DNA of 64,000 nt, taken from assembly GCA_023388965.1 (NCBI GenBank), contig JAEWFF010000015.1, forward strand, positions 28,985-92,984. The letters are read 5' to 3'. This stretch comes from Pseudomonadota bacterium. GTDB lineage: Bacteria; Pseudomonadota; Alphaproteobacteria; Rhizobiales; Methylopilaceae. This document shows, piece by piece, positions 25,174 through 35,839 of this stretch; within the stretch, counting starts at the first letter, position 1, and each line of letters begins with the position of its first letter. The position numbers and the translations under genes were made by a program. The notes under the pieces are model-generated. The model had not been told where the DNA came from. It did no database searches and worked only from the letters and a program-made list of their open reading frames with translations.

Positions 25174-26967
25174 TCATGGACCCGGTGTCGCGGCGGGGTC
25201 CTGGAGATTGTTCAGGCGAGCGTAAAGGCCGCCCGGCCGGCTCGCAAGCGCCTCGTGGGTGCCTTCCTCGGCGACGCGGCCCTGTTGCATCACGATGATC
25301 TTGTCGGCGCGCACGATGGTGGAGAGCCGGTGGGCGATGACGACGACGGTGCGGCCGCTCATCGCCTCGTCGAGCGCCTTTTGCACCGCCTTTTCCGATT
25401 CGGTGTCGAGCGCCGAGGTCGCCTCGTCGAGCAGCAGGATCGGGGCGTTGCGAACCAGCGCGCGCGCGATGGAAAGCCGCTGGCGCTGGCCGCCGGAAAG
25501 CGTCACGCCGTTCTCGCCGACCAGCGTGTCGTAGCCCTGCGGCTGGGCGAGGATGAAGTCGTGCGCATAGGCATGGCGGGCGGCTGCCTCCACTTCGGCG
25601 TCGGTGGCGTCGGGCCGGCCATAGCGGATGTTGTCGCGGATCGTTCCCTCGAAGAGATAGGGCTGCTGCGAGACATAGGCGATGGCGTTGCGCAGCGACT
25701 GCTTGGTGACATGGGCGATATCCTGCCCGTCGATGAGGATTTCGCCCGCCACGGGATCGTAGAAGCGCGGGATCAGGCTGATGACGGTCGACTTGCCGGC
25801 CCCGGACGGGCCGACGAGCGCCGTCGTCCTGCCGCCCTCGGCGGTGAAGGTGACATCCTGGAGGATGTCCTCGCCCTCCAGATAGCCGAAGCGCACGTCG
25901 CGGAAGCTGATCGCCGCCTCCGTCACCTCCAGCGGCCGGGCGTCGGGCAGGTCGGCCTGCCGCGGCTTGAGATCGAGGATCTCGTAGATCATGCGGGCGT
26001 TGACGACGGCGCGTTCGAGCGAGACCTGAAGGCGCGCCAGCCGCTTTGCCGGATCATAGGCCATCAGCAACGCGGTGACGAAGGAGAAGAAAGCGCCCGG
26101 CAGCACGCCGCCGTAGATGGAGCGGAAGGCCGCATAAGCGAGAACGCCGGCGATGGCGAAGCCGGCGAAGGTCTCGGTCATCGGCGCGGTGCGTTCGGAA
26201 AGCCGGGCGATGCGGTTGGAGCGGCCCTCCGCCCGGCTGATGATATCCTCGACCTTCTCCTTGAGCTGGGCCTCCATGGTGAAGGCCTTGACGATGGAGA
26301 TGCCCTGGATCGTTTCCTGCATTGCGCCGAGCACATGGCTGTTGAGTTCGATCGATTCGCGGGTGGCGCTGCGCAGCCGCTTCGACACGTAGCGCAGGCC
26401 GAGAAGCAGCGGCGGCGCCAGCACGAAGACGATGAGGGTCAGCAGCCAGTCCTTCGAGATCATCACGCCGATCAGCGCGACGAGGGTGAGGAAATCGCGC
26501 GCGACCGAGGTGACGGTCATATTGAGGACGTCGCGGATGCCGGTGACGTTCTGGTTGATCTGGGCGGCAAGATAGGCCGAGCGCGATTCGCTGAAGAAGC
26601 CGACGCTGAGCGACATCAGGTGCGCATAGATGCGGCGCTGGTAGCGGGCCACGATATTGTTGCCGATGCGCGACAGGGTGACCGCCTGGCCGTAGGTCGC
26701 AAAGCCGCGCAGCAGGAAGGCCAGGAAGATCGCGCCGCAGATGAGCAGCACGAGGTCGGCGCGCTTGTTGGCGAAGGCCTCGTTGACCACGGATTCCATG
26801 ATCCAGGCGGCAAAGGCTGTCGTCCCCGCCACGACGGCGAGGCAGAGCGTGGCGAAGGCGTAGCCGCGGATATGGTCGCGGCCGTTTTCCGCGATGACGC
26901 GCCTGAGGACGGTGGTTACGGTGTCGGAGCTGACGTGATAGCGCTCCGTTCGACTCTTGTCGGTCAA
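25174..26967 (-). CDS. ABC exporter, fused membrane and ATPase domains (MsbA-like)
   Basis: A 597-residue half-transporter: a six-helix exporter membrane domain (residues about 25-320) followed by an ATPase with Walker A GPSGAGKST (about 390-398), the signature LSGGQRQRLSIARAL, and Walker B ILLLDEATSALD, all intact. It functions as a homodimer. Similarity of layout to MsbA suggests lipid export, but related proteins export peptides, drugs or glucans and the sequence does not decide. Its stop lies 21 bases before the dapB start on the same strand. Upstream lies glk, with 117 bases between. Confidence 0.9.
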   Translation of the reverse strand: MTDKSRTERYHVSSDTVTTVLRRVIAENGRDHIRGYAFATLCLAVVAGTTAFAAWIMESVVNEAFANKRADLVLLICGAIFLAFLLRGFATYGQAVTLSRIGNNIVARYQRRIYAHLMSLSVGFFSESRSAYLAAQINQNVTGIRDVLNMTVTSVARDFLTLVALIGVMISKDWLLTLIVFVLAPPLLLGLRYVSKRLRSATRESIELNSHVLGAMQETIQGISIVKAFTMEAQLKEKVEDIISRAEGRSNRIARLSERTAPMTETFAGFAIAGVLAYAAFRSIYGGVLPGAFFSFVTALLMAYDPAKRLARLQVSLERAVVNARMIYEILDLKPRQADLPDARPLEVTEAAISFRDVRFGYLEGEDILQDVTFTAEGGRTTALVGPSGAGKSTVISLIPRFYDPVAGEILIDGQDIAHVTKQSLRNAIAYVSQQPYLFEGTIRDNIRYGRPDATDAEVEAAARHAYAHDFILAQPQGYDTLVGENGVTLSGGQRQRLSIARALVRNAPILLLDEATSALDTESEKAVQKALDEAMSGRTVVVIAHRLSTIVRADKIIVMQQGRVAEEGTHEALASRPGGLYARLNNLQDPAATPGP

Positions 26968-27084
26968 TAAACTGACTTCCCTGCACGGATTCGTCGATTG
27001 CCGGCGTGCGCCGGCCCGGTGCGCTCTATAGGCCGTGCGCCGGTCTTTGGCGAGTCCGGGCTGCCTCGGACGACGCCCGGCACG

Positions 27085-28110
27085 TCACCTTTTCCAATGG
27101 CGTCCCTCGGTTGCAACACCGAACCGGTCGGGCATGCGGGCGAAGGCGGCAAGGCCGACAAGGGCGGCGACCGGATGGGTCACCACATAGGTGGGGATCG
27201 CGCCCAGAAGCGCCCGGTGCGGCGCCTTGTCCTCGAAGGCCGCGCGAAACTCCGGTCCGCGCAGCGCCGGCAGGATTTTCTGCGAGATGCCGCCGGCCAG
27301 ATAGACGCCGCCTCGCGCCATGAAGATCATCGCCATATCGCCGGCGACGCGGCCGAGATAGGTGGAAAACAGCGAAAGCGTTTCGATTGCGGCGCGATCG
27401 TCCTGCGCCAGCGCCCGGGTCGTCACCTCGGCCGGCGTGGACAAGGGCGCATCGGCGCCGTCGGCGGCCGAGACGGCGCGGTAGATGTTCATGATGCCGC
27501 GCCCGGACAGAAGCTCTTCGCCGGCGATGCGGCCTTCGATCCGTTCGAGGAAGGGCCAGATCTCGTAGTCGCGCTCGCTGCGCGGGCCGACGTCCACATG
27601 CCCGCCTTCGCCGGGGACCGGTATCCAGCTGTGGCGCGCATAGACGAGGCCGGCGACCCCGAGGCCGGTGCCGGGGCCGAGCACGGCGCGCGAGGCCGCC
27701 GGCCGCTCGACGCCGGGGCCGATCTGTTCGCGGTCGCCGTCGGGCAGCGAGGCGATCGCCAGCGCCTGCGCCTCGAAATCATTGACGAGCAGCACGTCCT
27801 GAAAGCCGAGATTGGCGATCATCTCCCGCGGGCGCACCACCCAGGGGCAATTGGTGAGCGGCACCTCGTCCCCCTCGATCGGCCCGGCGAGCGCCAGGAT
27901 CGCCGAACGCGGCTGGACCGAGGTCGTGTCGAGGATGCAGCGTTGCAGCGCCTCGTCGATATTGGCGAAATCGGCCGTCTTGACGGGCGGAAACGGCCGC
28001 GGTTCGGCGAAGGCGTCGATCAGAAGCGCAAAGCGGGCGTTTGTCCCGCCGATGTCGCCGATCAGGATCGGAAAGGGAAGATTGATGTCGTGATCGCTTG
28101 CCTGTGTCAT
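27085..28110 (-). CDS. glk: Glucokinase
   Basis: A 341-residue glucokinase of the Glk family. The phosphate loop GDIGGTNARFAL lies at residues 18-29, the substrate loop FEAQALAI and the second nucleotide motif GPGTGLGVAGLV near residue 145, and the glucose-binding EGGHVDVGPRSERDYEIW near 170. It phosphorylates glucose with ATP for the Entner-Doudoroff or pentose phosphate route. mgsA lies downstream, 57 bases away on the same strand, an association common in rhizobia and Brucella. Confidence 0.95.
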   Translation of the reverse strand: MTQASDHDINLPFPILIGDIGGTNARFALLIDAFAEPRPFPPVKTADFANIDEALQRCILDTTSVQPRSAILALAGPIEGDEVPLTNCPWVVRPREMIANLGFQDVLLVNDFEAQALAIASLPDGDREQIGPGVERPAASRAVLGPGTGLGVAGLVYARHSWIPVPGEGGHVDVGPRSERDYEIWPFLERIEGRIAGEELLSGRGIMNIYRAVSAADGADAPLSTPAEVTTRALAQDDRAAIETLSLFSTYLGRVAGDMAMIFMARGGVYLAGGISQKILPALRGPEFRAAFEDKAPHRALLGAIPTYVVTHPVAALVGLAAFARMPDRFGVATEGRHWKR

Positions 28111-28167
28111 CGCCGCCCCGCTGTCGTAGTCATGCCGCTTCCGGCCTACCGACCACAGCCGCCGCCG

Positions 28168-28548
28168 TCAATCGCCGGGAGCGGCCAGAAGCCGCTCGGC
28201 GGTCGCCCGGGTCAGCGCCATCGGGATGTCGTAGACGATAGCGAGCCGCATCAGCGCCTTCACGTCCACATCGTGCGGCATGGGGGTGAGCGGGTCGACG
28301 AAGAAGATCAGGAGATCGACCTCACCCGTGGCGATCAGCGCGCCGATCTGCTGGTCGCCGCCGAGCGGGCCGCTCTTCAGCCGCGTCACGTCGAGACCGG
28401 GGCAGGCTTCCAGCACCCGGCTGCCCGTCGTGCCGGTGGCCACGATGCGCGCCCTGGAGAGTATAGCCTCGTTGCGCAAGGCGAAGGCCGCCATGTCGTC
28501 CTTCTTCTCGTCATGGGCGATGAGGGCGATGCATTTCCTGCGCGACAT
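28168..28548 (-). CDS. mgsA: Methylglyoxal synthase
   Basis: A 126-residue MgsA that converts dihydroxyacetone phosphate to methylglyoxal and phosphate, a bypass when triose phosphates build up. The phosphate-binding ATGTTGSRV (about residues 37-45), the catalytic region SGPLGGDQQIGALI (about 58-71) and DPLTPMPHDVDVKALMR (about 90-106) are conserved. The length is slightly short of the E. coli enzyme (152). The gene lies upstream of glk in the same direction, tying both to carbon-flux control. A 52-base palindrome lies just before the start. Confidence 0.95.
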   Translation of the reverse strand: MSRRKCIALIAHDEKKDDMAAFALRNEAILSRARIVATGTTGSRVLEACPGLDVTRLKSGPLGGDQQIGALIATGEVDLLIFFVDPLTPMPHDVDVKALMRLAIVYDIPMALTRATAERLLAAPGD

Positions 28549-28574
28549 GCGGGGTTCCTTGCCGATGGTACTCT

Positions 28575-28626
28575 TTTAGAGCCCCTGACAGAACCTTCGG
28601 GCGGAGGTTCTGTCAGGGGCTCTAAA
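28575..28626. repeat. Perfect palindrome, 21-bp arms
   Basis: Arms at 28575-28595 (starts TTTAGAGCCCCTGACAG) and 28606-28626 (the exact reverse complement, ends CTCTAAA) flank a 10-base loop, TTCGGGCGGA. It lies in the gap between mepA and mgsA. Neither side has a U-tract, so a terminator is less likely than a dispersed palindromic element of the type common in rhizobial intergenic regions. Confidence 0.8.
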
Positions 28627-28685
28627 TCGATTTGAACGATTTATACAGAAATGCCGGCCGGTTGAGAAGGACCGCCGCTGCCGGC

Positions 28686-29786
28686 CTATTGAAGCGGCCG
28701 GGGGGTCGGCATGGGCGGAACCGCCGGCAGTGTCGGAAAGCCGGCGGACATCGCAGCCCCGACCGTGGCCGGCCGGCCGGCGCCGCCGGAAAAGGCCAGC
28801 ACCCGCGAAGGGCCGCCGCGATAGGTCGCCTCCAGTTCGGAGGCCGGCGAGGGGCCGGCGAGCACGGCGGCGCAGGCGCCGGGCAGATCGGCGAGGGTCA
28901 CCACGCGCGGCTTGGCCGGCTTGGCCGGCTTGGTGTCCTTCTTCGGGGCGGGTTTCGCCCAGGGTTCCTTGGTGAACCACCAGGCGAGCGACTGGTCGCA
29001 GCCGTCGCCTGCCGGCACCGCGGCCTGCTGTTTGCAGCCGGCCGCGCCCTCGGGGCACTTGATGCGGATATGGAAATGCTCGTCATGGCCGTAGATCGGC
29101 CGCACCTTGCCGAGGTGGGTGCGATCGCCGCTCCAGGTGTCGCAGAGCTTCTTCTTGATCGCCGGATTGACGAAGACGCGCTCGACCTGCGGATAGCTTG
29201 CGGCCGTCATGACGAGACGGGCATGGGTCTCCGTCCAGCGTCGCGGATCGACCGTCAGGAACTTGCTCCTGTCGAGCATGGTGGTGAAGGGGAGCGTCTC
29301 GCGCTCCGCCACGGAAAGCCTGCGCTCCGGCATCGGCGTGAACCAGACGTCGGCGTCGAGGCCGACCTGATGCGAGGCGTGGCCGTTGAGCATCGGCCCG
29401 CCGCGCGGCTGCGAGATATCGCCGAGCAGCAGCCCGGGCCAGCCGATGGCGCGGGCGTCCTGCGAAAAGCGTTCGAGCAGCGCGAGCATCTCGGGATGGC
29501 CCCAGCGGCGGTTGCGCGACAGCCGCATGGCCTGCCACGCGGGGCCGTCTGCGGGAATGGCCATCGCCCCGGCGATGCAGCCTTTCGCATAGGAGCCGTA
29601 GGGTTGCGCGTCCATGCGGGCGGGCAGCCGCTTGGCGCCGAACAGCGTCTTGGCCGCCGTTTCATCGGCCAGGGCCGGATGGGCGAGCGCGGCAAGCGCG
29701 AGCCCGGCGGCGAGGAGGCGGAAGGCGAGACGGGAGAAGAAGGGTTGCAAGGGCGCTGTCCGGTCTGAAAACGAAATCGTTGCCAA
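28686..29786 (-). CDS. mepA: Penicillin-insensitive murein endopeptidase
   Basis: A 366-residue exported peptidase that cuts D-alanyl-meso-DAP cross-links in peptidoglycan. After a signal peptide (ends AHPALADE) come the LAS-type zinc motifs HASHQVGLDADVW (about residues 136-148) and HDEHFHIRI (about 235-243). The C-terminal 110 residues add a Lys/Pro-rich linker (KPAPKKDTKPAKPAKP) and an Ala-rich tail not found in E. coli MepA. No ATG lies upstream of the signal peptide, so the start must be TTG; 29786 is used, but TTG at 29750 is also possible. The gene is upstream of mgsA. Confidence 0.9.
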   Translation of the reverse strand: MATISFSDRTAPLQPFFSRLAFRLLAAGLALAALAHPALADETAAKTLFGAKRLPARMDAQPYGSYAKGCIAGAMAIPADGPAWQAMRLSRNRRWGHPEMLALLERFSQDARAIGWPGLLLGDISQPRGGPMLNGHASHQVGLDADVWFTPMPERRLSVAERETLPFTTMLDRSKFLTVDPRRWTETHARLVMTAASYPQVERVFVNPAIKKKLCDTWSGDRTHLGKVRPIYGHDEHFHIRIKCPEGAAGCKQQAAVPAGDGCDQSLAWWFTKEPWAKPAPKKDTKPAKPAKPRVVTLADLPGACAAVLAGPSPASELEATYRGGPSRVLAFSGGAGRPATVGAAMSAGFPTLPAVPPMPTPRPLQ

Positions 29787-29936
29787 AGGCTAAACGACCA
29801 TCCTTTCGAGGAGGTGAATGGTAGCGCCGAAAAGAGCGGCAAAAAACGGCCGCTTTGAGGACGGACTGTCATTTGCCCGCATTTTGCCTATTCTCCCGGT
29901 AAGATTCGGGGACGCCCGCACGAAAGGAAATCCGGA

Positions 29937-31793
29937 ATGAAGATACCGCAGGCAGGACCGGCGACGAGGATCGCGATGATGGCGCTGGCTCTTTCGCTGG
30001 TTCTTTCCGGAGGGGCGGGAGCCGAGGACGCGCGCACGCCGCAATGGCGCAACGGCGTTGCGACCGCCGGCGACCTGAAGCATCCGGACGGGTTCGCGCA
30101 TTTCGACTACGTCAACCCCGATGCGCCGAAGGGAGGCGAACTGAGGCTTTCCGCCCTCGGCACCTTCGATACGTTCAATCCGCTTCTGGCGCGGGGCGAG
30201 GCGGCAAGCGGCCTCAGTCTCGTCTTCGACACGCTGATGCAGCCGGCGGAAGACGAGATCACGGCCTCCTATGGTCTGCTTGCCGAGGCGGTTTCCTATC
30301 CCGACGATATTTCACAGGCCACCTTCCGCCTGCGCGCCGAGGCGAAATGGGCCGATGGCGCGCCCGTGACTCCGGAAGACGTCGTCTACAGTTTCGAGAA
30401 GGCGAAGGAACTCAATCCGCTTTACACCAGCTATTATCAGCATGTGGTTTCGGCGGAGGCCTCCGGCGAGCGCGACGTCACCTTCCGCTTCGACGAGAAG
30501 AACAATCGGGAACTGCCGCAGATCCTCGGCCAGTTCCCGGTCATGCCGAAGCACTGGTGGGAGGGCGAGGACGGGAAGGGCGTAAAGCGGGATATCGGCC
30601 GCACGACGCTGGAGCCCGTCATGGGCTCGGGTCCCTATCGCATCGCCAGCTTCCAGGCCGGCTCCACGGTGCGCTACGAATTGCGTGACGATTATTGGGG
30701 CAAGGACGTCAACGTCAACATCGGCCGCAACAATTTCGGCGTGATCAGCTATGCGTTCTTTGGCGACCGCAACGTCGAATTCGAAGCCTTCCGGGCCGGC
30801 AACGTCGATTTCTTCCAGGACAACAGCGCCAGCCACTGGGCGACGGCCTACGACTTTCCGGCCATGAAGGACGGCCGCGTGCTGCGCGAGGAAATCGAGA
30901 ATCCGCTGCGCGCCACCGGCATCATGCAGGCCTTCGTGCCCAATCTGCGGCGCGAGAAGTTCCAGGACCAGCGGGTGCGCGAGGCGCTGAACTACGCTTT
31001 CGATTTCGAGGATCTGAACCGTAACCTCGCCTATAACGCCTTCGAGCGTGTCGACAGCTATTTCTGGGGCACCGAGCTTGCCTCCTCCGGCCTGCCGGAA
31101 GGTCGCGAGAAGGAAATCCTGGAGGCCTTGAAGGACAAGGTCCCGCCAGCCGTCTTCACGACGCCCTATACCAATCCCGTGGCCGGCGATCCGCAGAAGG
31201 CGCGCGGGAACCTGCGGCAGGCGCTCACGCTCTTCCAGGAGGCCGGCTACGAACTGAAGGGCAACCGGCTGGTGAACGCCAAGACCGGCGACCCCTTCGG
31301 CATCGAGATCCTGCTGTCCAATCCGTCTTTCGAGCGAACGGTCACGCCCTTCGTCAACAGCCTGAAGAAGATCGGCGTCGACGCCCGCATCCGCACGGTC
31401 GACGCCTCGCAATATACCAATCGCCTCAGAAGCTTCGATTACGACATGATCTACGGCATCTGGGCGCAGACGCTGGTTCCCGGCAACGAGCAGATCGATT
31501 ACTGGGGCTCGGCCTCTGTCGATCGCGAAGGCTCCAAGAACTATGCCGGCATTTCGGATCCGGCGATCGACGAGCTGATCCGGAAGATCATCTTCGCGCC
31601 GGACCGCGAGGAACTGGTGGCCGCCACCCGCGCGCTCGACCGGGTGTTGCTGGCGCATCATTATGTCGTGCCGCTGTTTTATTCCAGGGCGGTGCGGATC
31701 GCCTATTGGAAACGTCTCGTCCGTCCGCAGGAACTGCCCTATTACGGCCTCGGCTTCCCCGACCTGTGGTGGTCGGCAGATGCCGGCAAGTGA
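29937..31793 (+). CDS. yejA: Peptide ABC transporter periplasmic binding protein (YejA-like)
   Basis: A 618-residue family 5 extracellular solute-binding protein. A signal peptide (about residues 1-29, MMALALSLVLSGGAGAED) is followed by the YejA-specific opening HPDGFAHFDYVNPDAPKGGELRLSA and the SBP_bac_5 core. Together with the next three genes it makes an importer for peptides such as microcin C; in Sinorhizobium and Brucella the Yej system protects against antimicrobial peptides. The ATG at 29937 follows a GGAAATCCGG stretch. A 184-base gap separates it from yejB, larger than within the rest of the operon. Confidence 0.92.
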   Translation: MKIPQAGPATRIAMMALALSLVLSGGAGAEDARTPQWRNGVATAGDLKHPDGFAHFDYVNPDAPKGGELRLSALGTFDTFNPLLARGEAASGLSLVFDTLMQPAEDEITASYGLLAEAVSYPDDISQATFRLRAEAKWADGAPVTPEDVVYSFEKAKELNPLYTSYYQHVVSAEASGERDVTFRFDEKNNRELPQILGQFPVMPKHWWEGEDGKGVKRDIGRTTLEPVMGSGPYRIASFQAGSTVRYELRDDYWGKDVNVNIGRNNFGVISYAFFGDRNVEFEAFRAGNVDFFQDNSASHWATAYDFPAMKDGRVLREEIENPLRATGIMQAFVPNLRREKFQDQRVREALNYAFDFEDLNRNLAYNAFERVDSYFWGTELASSGLPEGREKEILEALKDKVPPAVFTTPYTNPVAGDPQKARGNLRQALTLFQEAGYELKGNRLVNAKTGDPFGIEILLSNPSFERTVTPFVNSLKKIGVDARIRTVDASQYTNRLRSFDYDMIYGIWAQTLVPGNEQIDYWGSASVDREGSKNYAGISDPAIDELIRKIIFAPDREELVAATRALDRVLLAHHYVVPLFYSRAVRIAYWKRLVRPQELPYYGLGFPDLWWSADAGK

Positions 31794-31894
31794 GCGGGGA
31801 CTTGCGCGCAACCGCGTCCTCGGCTCCATATAGCAGGGACGAATCATCATCGCCGCCGCGCTGTCGCGCGGCCGGCAGAGCGGAAGGAAAAGGC

Positions 31895-31978
31895 TTGAGC
31901 GGCTGGATATCGAAGCGGAGCGCCCCAGGGCGGTCAACCGAAGCGAACCGGCATGTCTTGCGGGCGGGACGCCGCTGA
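31895..31978 (+). CDS. Possible 27-residue leader peptide coupled to yejB
   Basis: A TTG at 31895, preceded by a GGAAGGAAAAGG stretch, opens a 27-codon frame (begins MSGWISKRSAPG) whose TGA stop overlaps the yejB ATG (CTGATG). yejB has little ribosome binding site of its own, so reinitiation from this leader would explain its translation. There is no homology evidence; the frame could be chance. Confidence 0.25.
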   Translation: MSGWISKRSAPGRSTEANRHVLRAGRR

Positions 31979-33054
31979 TGGGCGCCTATATCCTGCGCCG
32001 CCTCCTGCTGATGATCCCGACCATTCTCGGGATCATGGCGATTTCCTTCACGATCGTCCAGTTCGCGCCGGGCGGGCCGGTGGAACAGGTGATCTCGGAT
32101 CTCACCAATCAGGGGGCGGGCGACCGGCTGTCCGGCGGCGGCGATCTTCTGGCCGCCGGCGGTGACGAAGGGACCTATCGCGGCGCGCGCGGCCTCGATC
32201 CCGAATTCATCGCCAAGCTGGAAAAGCAGTTCGGTTTCGACAAGCCGCCGCTCGAACGCTTCGGCATCATGATGTGGGACTATCTCCGCTTCGACTTCGG
32301 CGAGAGCTTCTTCCGCAACATCTCGGTCGTGGACCTGATCGCCCAGAAGATGCCGGTCTCCATCTCGCTCGGCGTCTGGATCCTCGTCCTCTCCTATGCG
32401 ATCTCCATTCCGCTCGGCATCCGCAAGGCGGTGAAGGACGGCTCGTCCTTCGACATGTGGACCTCGGGTATCATCATCGTCGGCTACGCCGTGCCGAGCT
32501 TCCTCTTCGGCATCCTGCTGATCGTGCTTTTCGCCGGCGGCTCCTTTTTCGACTGGTTCCCGTTGCGCGGTATCGTCTCGGACAATTTCTCCAGCCTTGC
32601 CTGGTGGCAGAAGCCGCTCGACTATATGTGGCACATGACGCTGCCGCTGATCACCTTGCTGCTCTCGGCGTTTGCGACGACGACGCTGCTGACGAAGAAT
32701 TCCTTCATCGACGAGATCAAGAAGCAATATGTGACGACGGCGCGCGCCAAGGGACTGACCGAGCGGCAGGTGCTCTACGGCCATGTCTTCCGCAACGCCA
32801 TGCTGATCATCATCGCCGGTTTTCCCGGTGCTTTCATTTCGGCCTTCTTCACCGGATCGCTGCTGATCGAATATATCTTCTCGCTCGATGGCCTCGGCCG
32901 CCTCGGTTACGATTCCATCGTGCGGCGCGACTATCCGATCGTCTTCGCGACGCTTTATATCTTCTCGCTGATGGGTCTCGTCGTCAGCCTCATTTCCGAT
33001 CTCATCTATACCTGGGTCGATCCGCGCATCGATTTCGAGCGAAGGGACGTGTGA
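31978..33054 (+). CDS. yejB: Peptide ABC transporter permease (YejB-like)
   Basis: A 358-residue permease with an N-terminal anchor (GAYILRRLLLMIPTILGIMAISF) and a binding-protein-dependent transport domain of six membrane segments; the coupling loop EAA-like motif is in RAKGLTERQVLYGHVFRNAM (about residues 255-274). A region of about 100 residues between helices 1 and 2 is periplasmic, as in OppB/YejB. It pairs with YejE. The TGA of yejB overlaps the ATG of yejE (TGATG), so the two are translationally coupled. The ATG at 31978 overlaps the end of a possible leader frame. Confidence 0.93.
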   Translation: MGAYILRRLLLMIPTILGIMAISFTIVQFAPGGPVEQVISDLTNQGAGDRLSGGGDLLAAGGDEGTYRGARGLDPEFIAKLEKQFGFDKPPLERFGIMMWDYLRFDFGESFFRNISVVDLIAQKMPVSISLGVWILVLSYAISIPLGIRKAVKDGSSFDMWTSGIIIVGYAVPSFLFGILLIVLFAGGSFFDWFPLRGIVSDNFSSLAWWQKPLDYMWHMTLPLITLLLSAFATTTLLTKNSFIDEIKKQYVTTARAKGLTERQVLYGHVFRNAMLIIIAGFPGAFISAFFTGSLLIEYIFSLDGLGRLGYDSIVRRDYPIVFATLYIFSLMGLVVSLISDLIYTWVDPRIDFERRDV

Positions 33055-34189
33055 TGAGCGCCGTCGCCCGCCTCGAACCCGCCGCCGCGCCCCGGAAGGG
33101 CCGGTTGTCGCCGACCAACCGGCGGCGCTGGGAGAATTTCAAGGCGAACCGGCGCGGCTACTGGTCGCTCTGGATCTTCCTTGTCCTGTTCGTGCTCAGC
33201 CTCTTCGCCGGATTTGTCGCTAACGACCGGCCGATCATCGCCTCCTACAAGGGCGAGCTGCTTTTCCCCGTCGTCATCGATTATCCGGAAGAAAAATTCG
33301 GCGGCTTCCTGGCGGAGACGGATTATCGCTCCGATTTCATCCAGGACGAGATCGACGCCCACGGCTGGACGGTCTGGCCGCCGATCCGCTATTCCTACCG
33401 CACCACCAATTCCAATATCCCCCATTCCGCACCCACCCGGCCCTTCTGGCTGATGTCCGGGGAGGAGCGCTGCGCCGGTTATCCGCAAGGGGCCGCCGAT
33501 CCGGCCTGCAACTGGAGCAACCTCAACTGGCTGGGAACCGACGATCAGGCGCGCGACGTGCTGGCGCGCGGCATCTACGGCTTCCGCATCTCCGTATTGT
33601 TCGGCCTCGCGCTCACCATCGCCTCGGCCGTCGTCGGGGTCACGGCGGGGGCGGTGCAGGGGTATTTCGGCGGCTGGACCGATCTTTTGATGCAGCGTTT
33701 CATCGAAATCTGGTCGTCGATGCCGGTGCTCTACATCCTCCTGATCATCGCCGCCATCCTGCCGCCCGGCTTCTGGATCCTGCTCGGCATCATGCTGCTC
33801 TTTTCCTGGGTCGGCTTCGTCGGCGTGGTGCGGGCGGAGTTCCTGCGCGCCCGTAATTTCGAATATGTGCGGGCGGCCCGCGCGCTCGGGGTCGGCAATG
33901 GCACGATCATGTACCGCCACCTTCTGCCCAACGCCATGGTGGCGACACTGACCTTCCTTCCCTTCATCCTCTCCGGCTCGATCACCACGCTCACCTCGCT
34001 CGACTTTCTCGGCTTCGGCATGCCGCCGGGCTCGCCCTCGCTCGGGGAACTGATCGCCCAGGGCAAGGAGAACCTTCAGGCCCCCTGGCTGGGGCTTACC
34101 GCCTTCGTCATCATGTCGCTGATGCTGTCGCTCCTGATCTTCGTCGGCGAGGCGACGCGGGACGCCTTCGATCCGCGCAAGACCTTCCG

Positions 34190-34193
<4 letters not shown>
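33054..34193 (+). CDS. yejE: Peptide ABC transporter permease (YejE-like)
   Basis: A 379-residue permease, longer than OppC because of a 140-residue periplasmic insertion after the first membrane helix (residues about 55-195, containing YPEEKFGGFLAETDYRSDF), a known property of YejE. The transport domain follows, with the coupling motif ARNFEYVRAARALGVGNG near residue 265. It forms the membrane channel with YejB. It overlaps yejB by one base and yejF by four bases (ATGA), confirming operon structure. Confidence 0.93.
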
Positions 34194-35830
<1,637 letters not shown>

Positions 35831-35839
35831 GAACAGGAC

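Noticed and set aside
28575..28626. Palindrome as an intrinsic terminator of mepA
   Set aside because: The stem is excellent, but the strand read by mepA transcription continues with AAAGAG instead of a U-tract.
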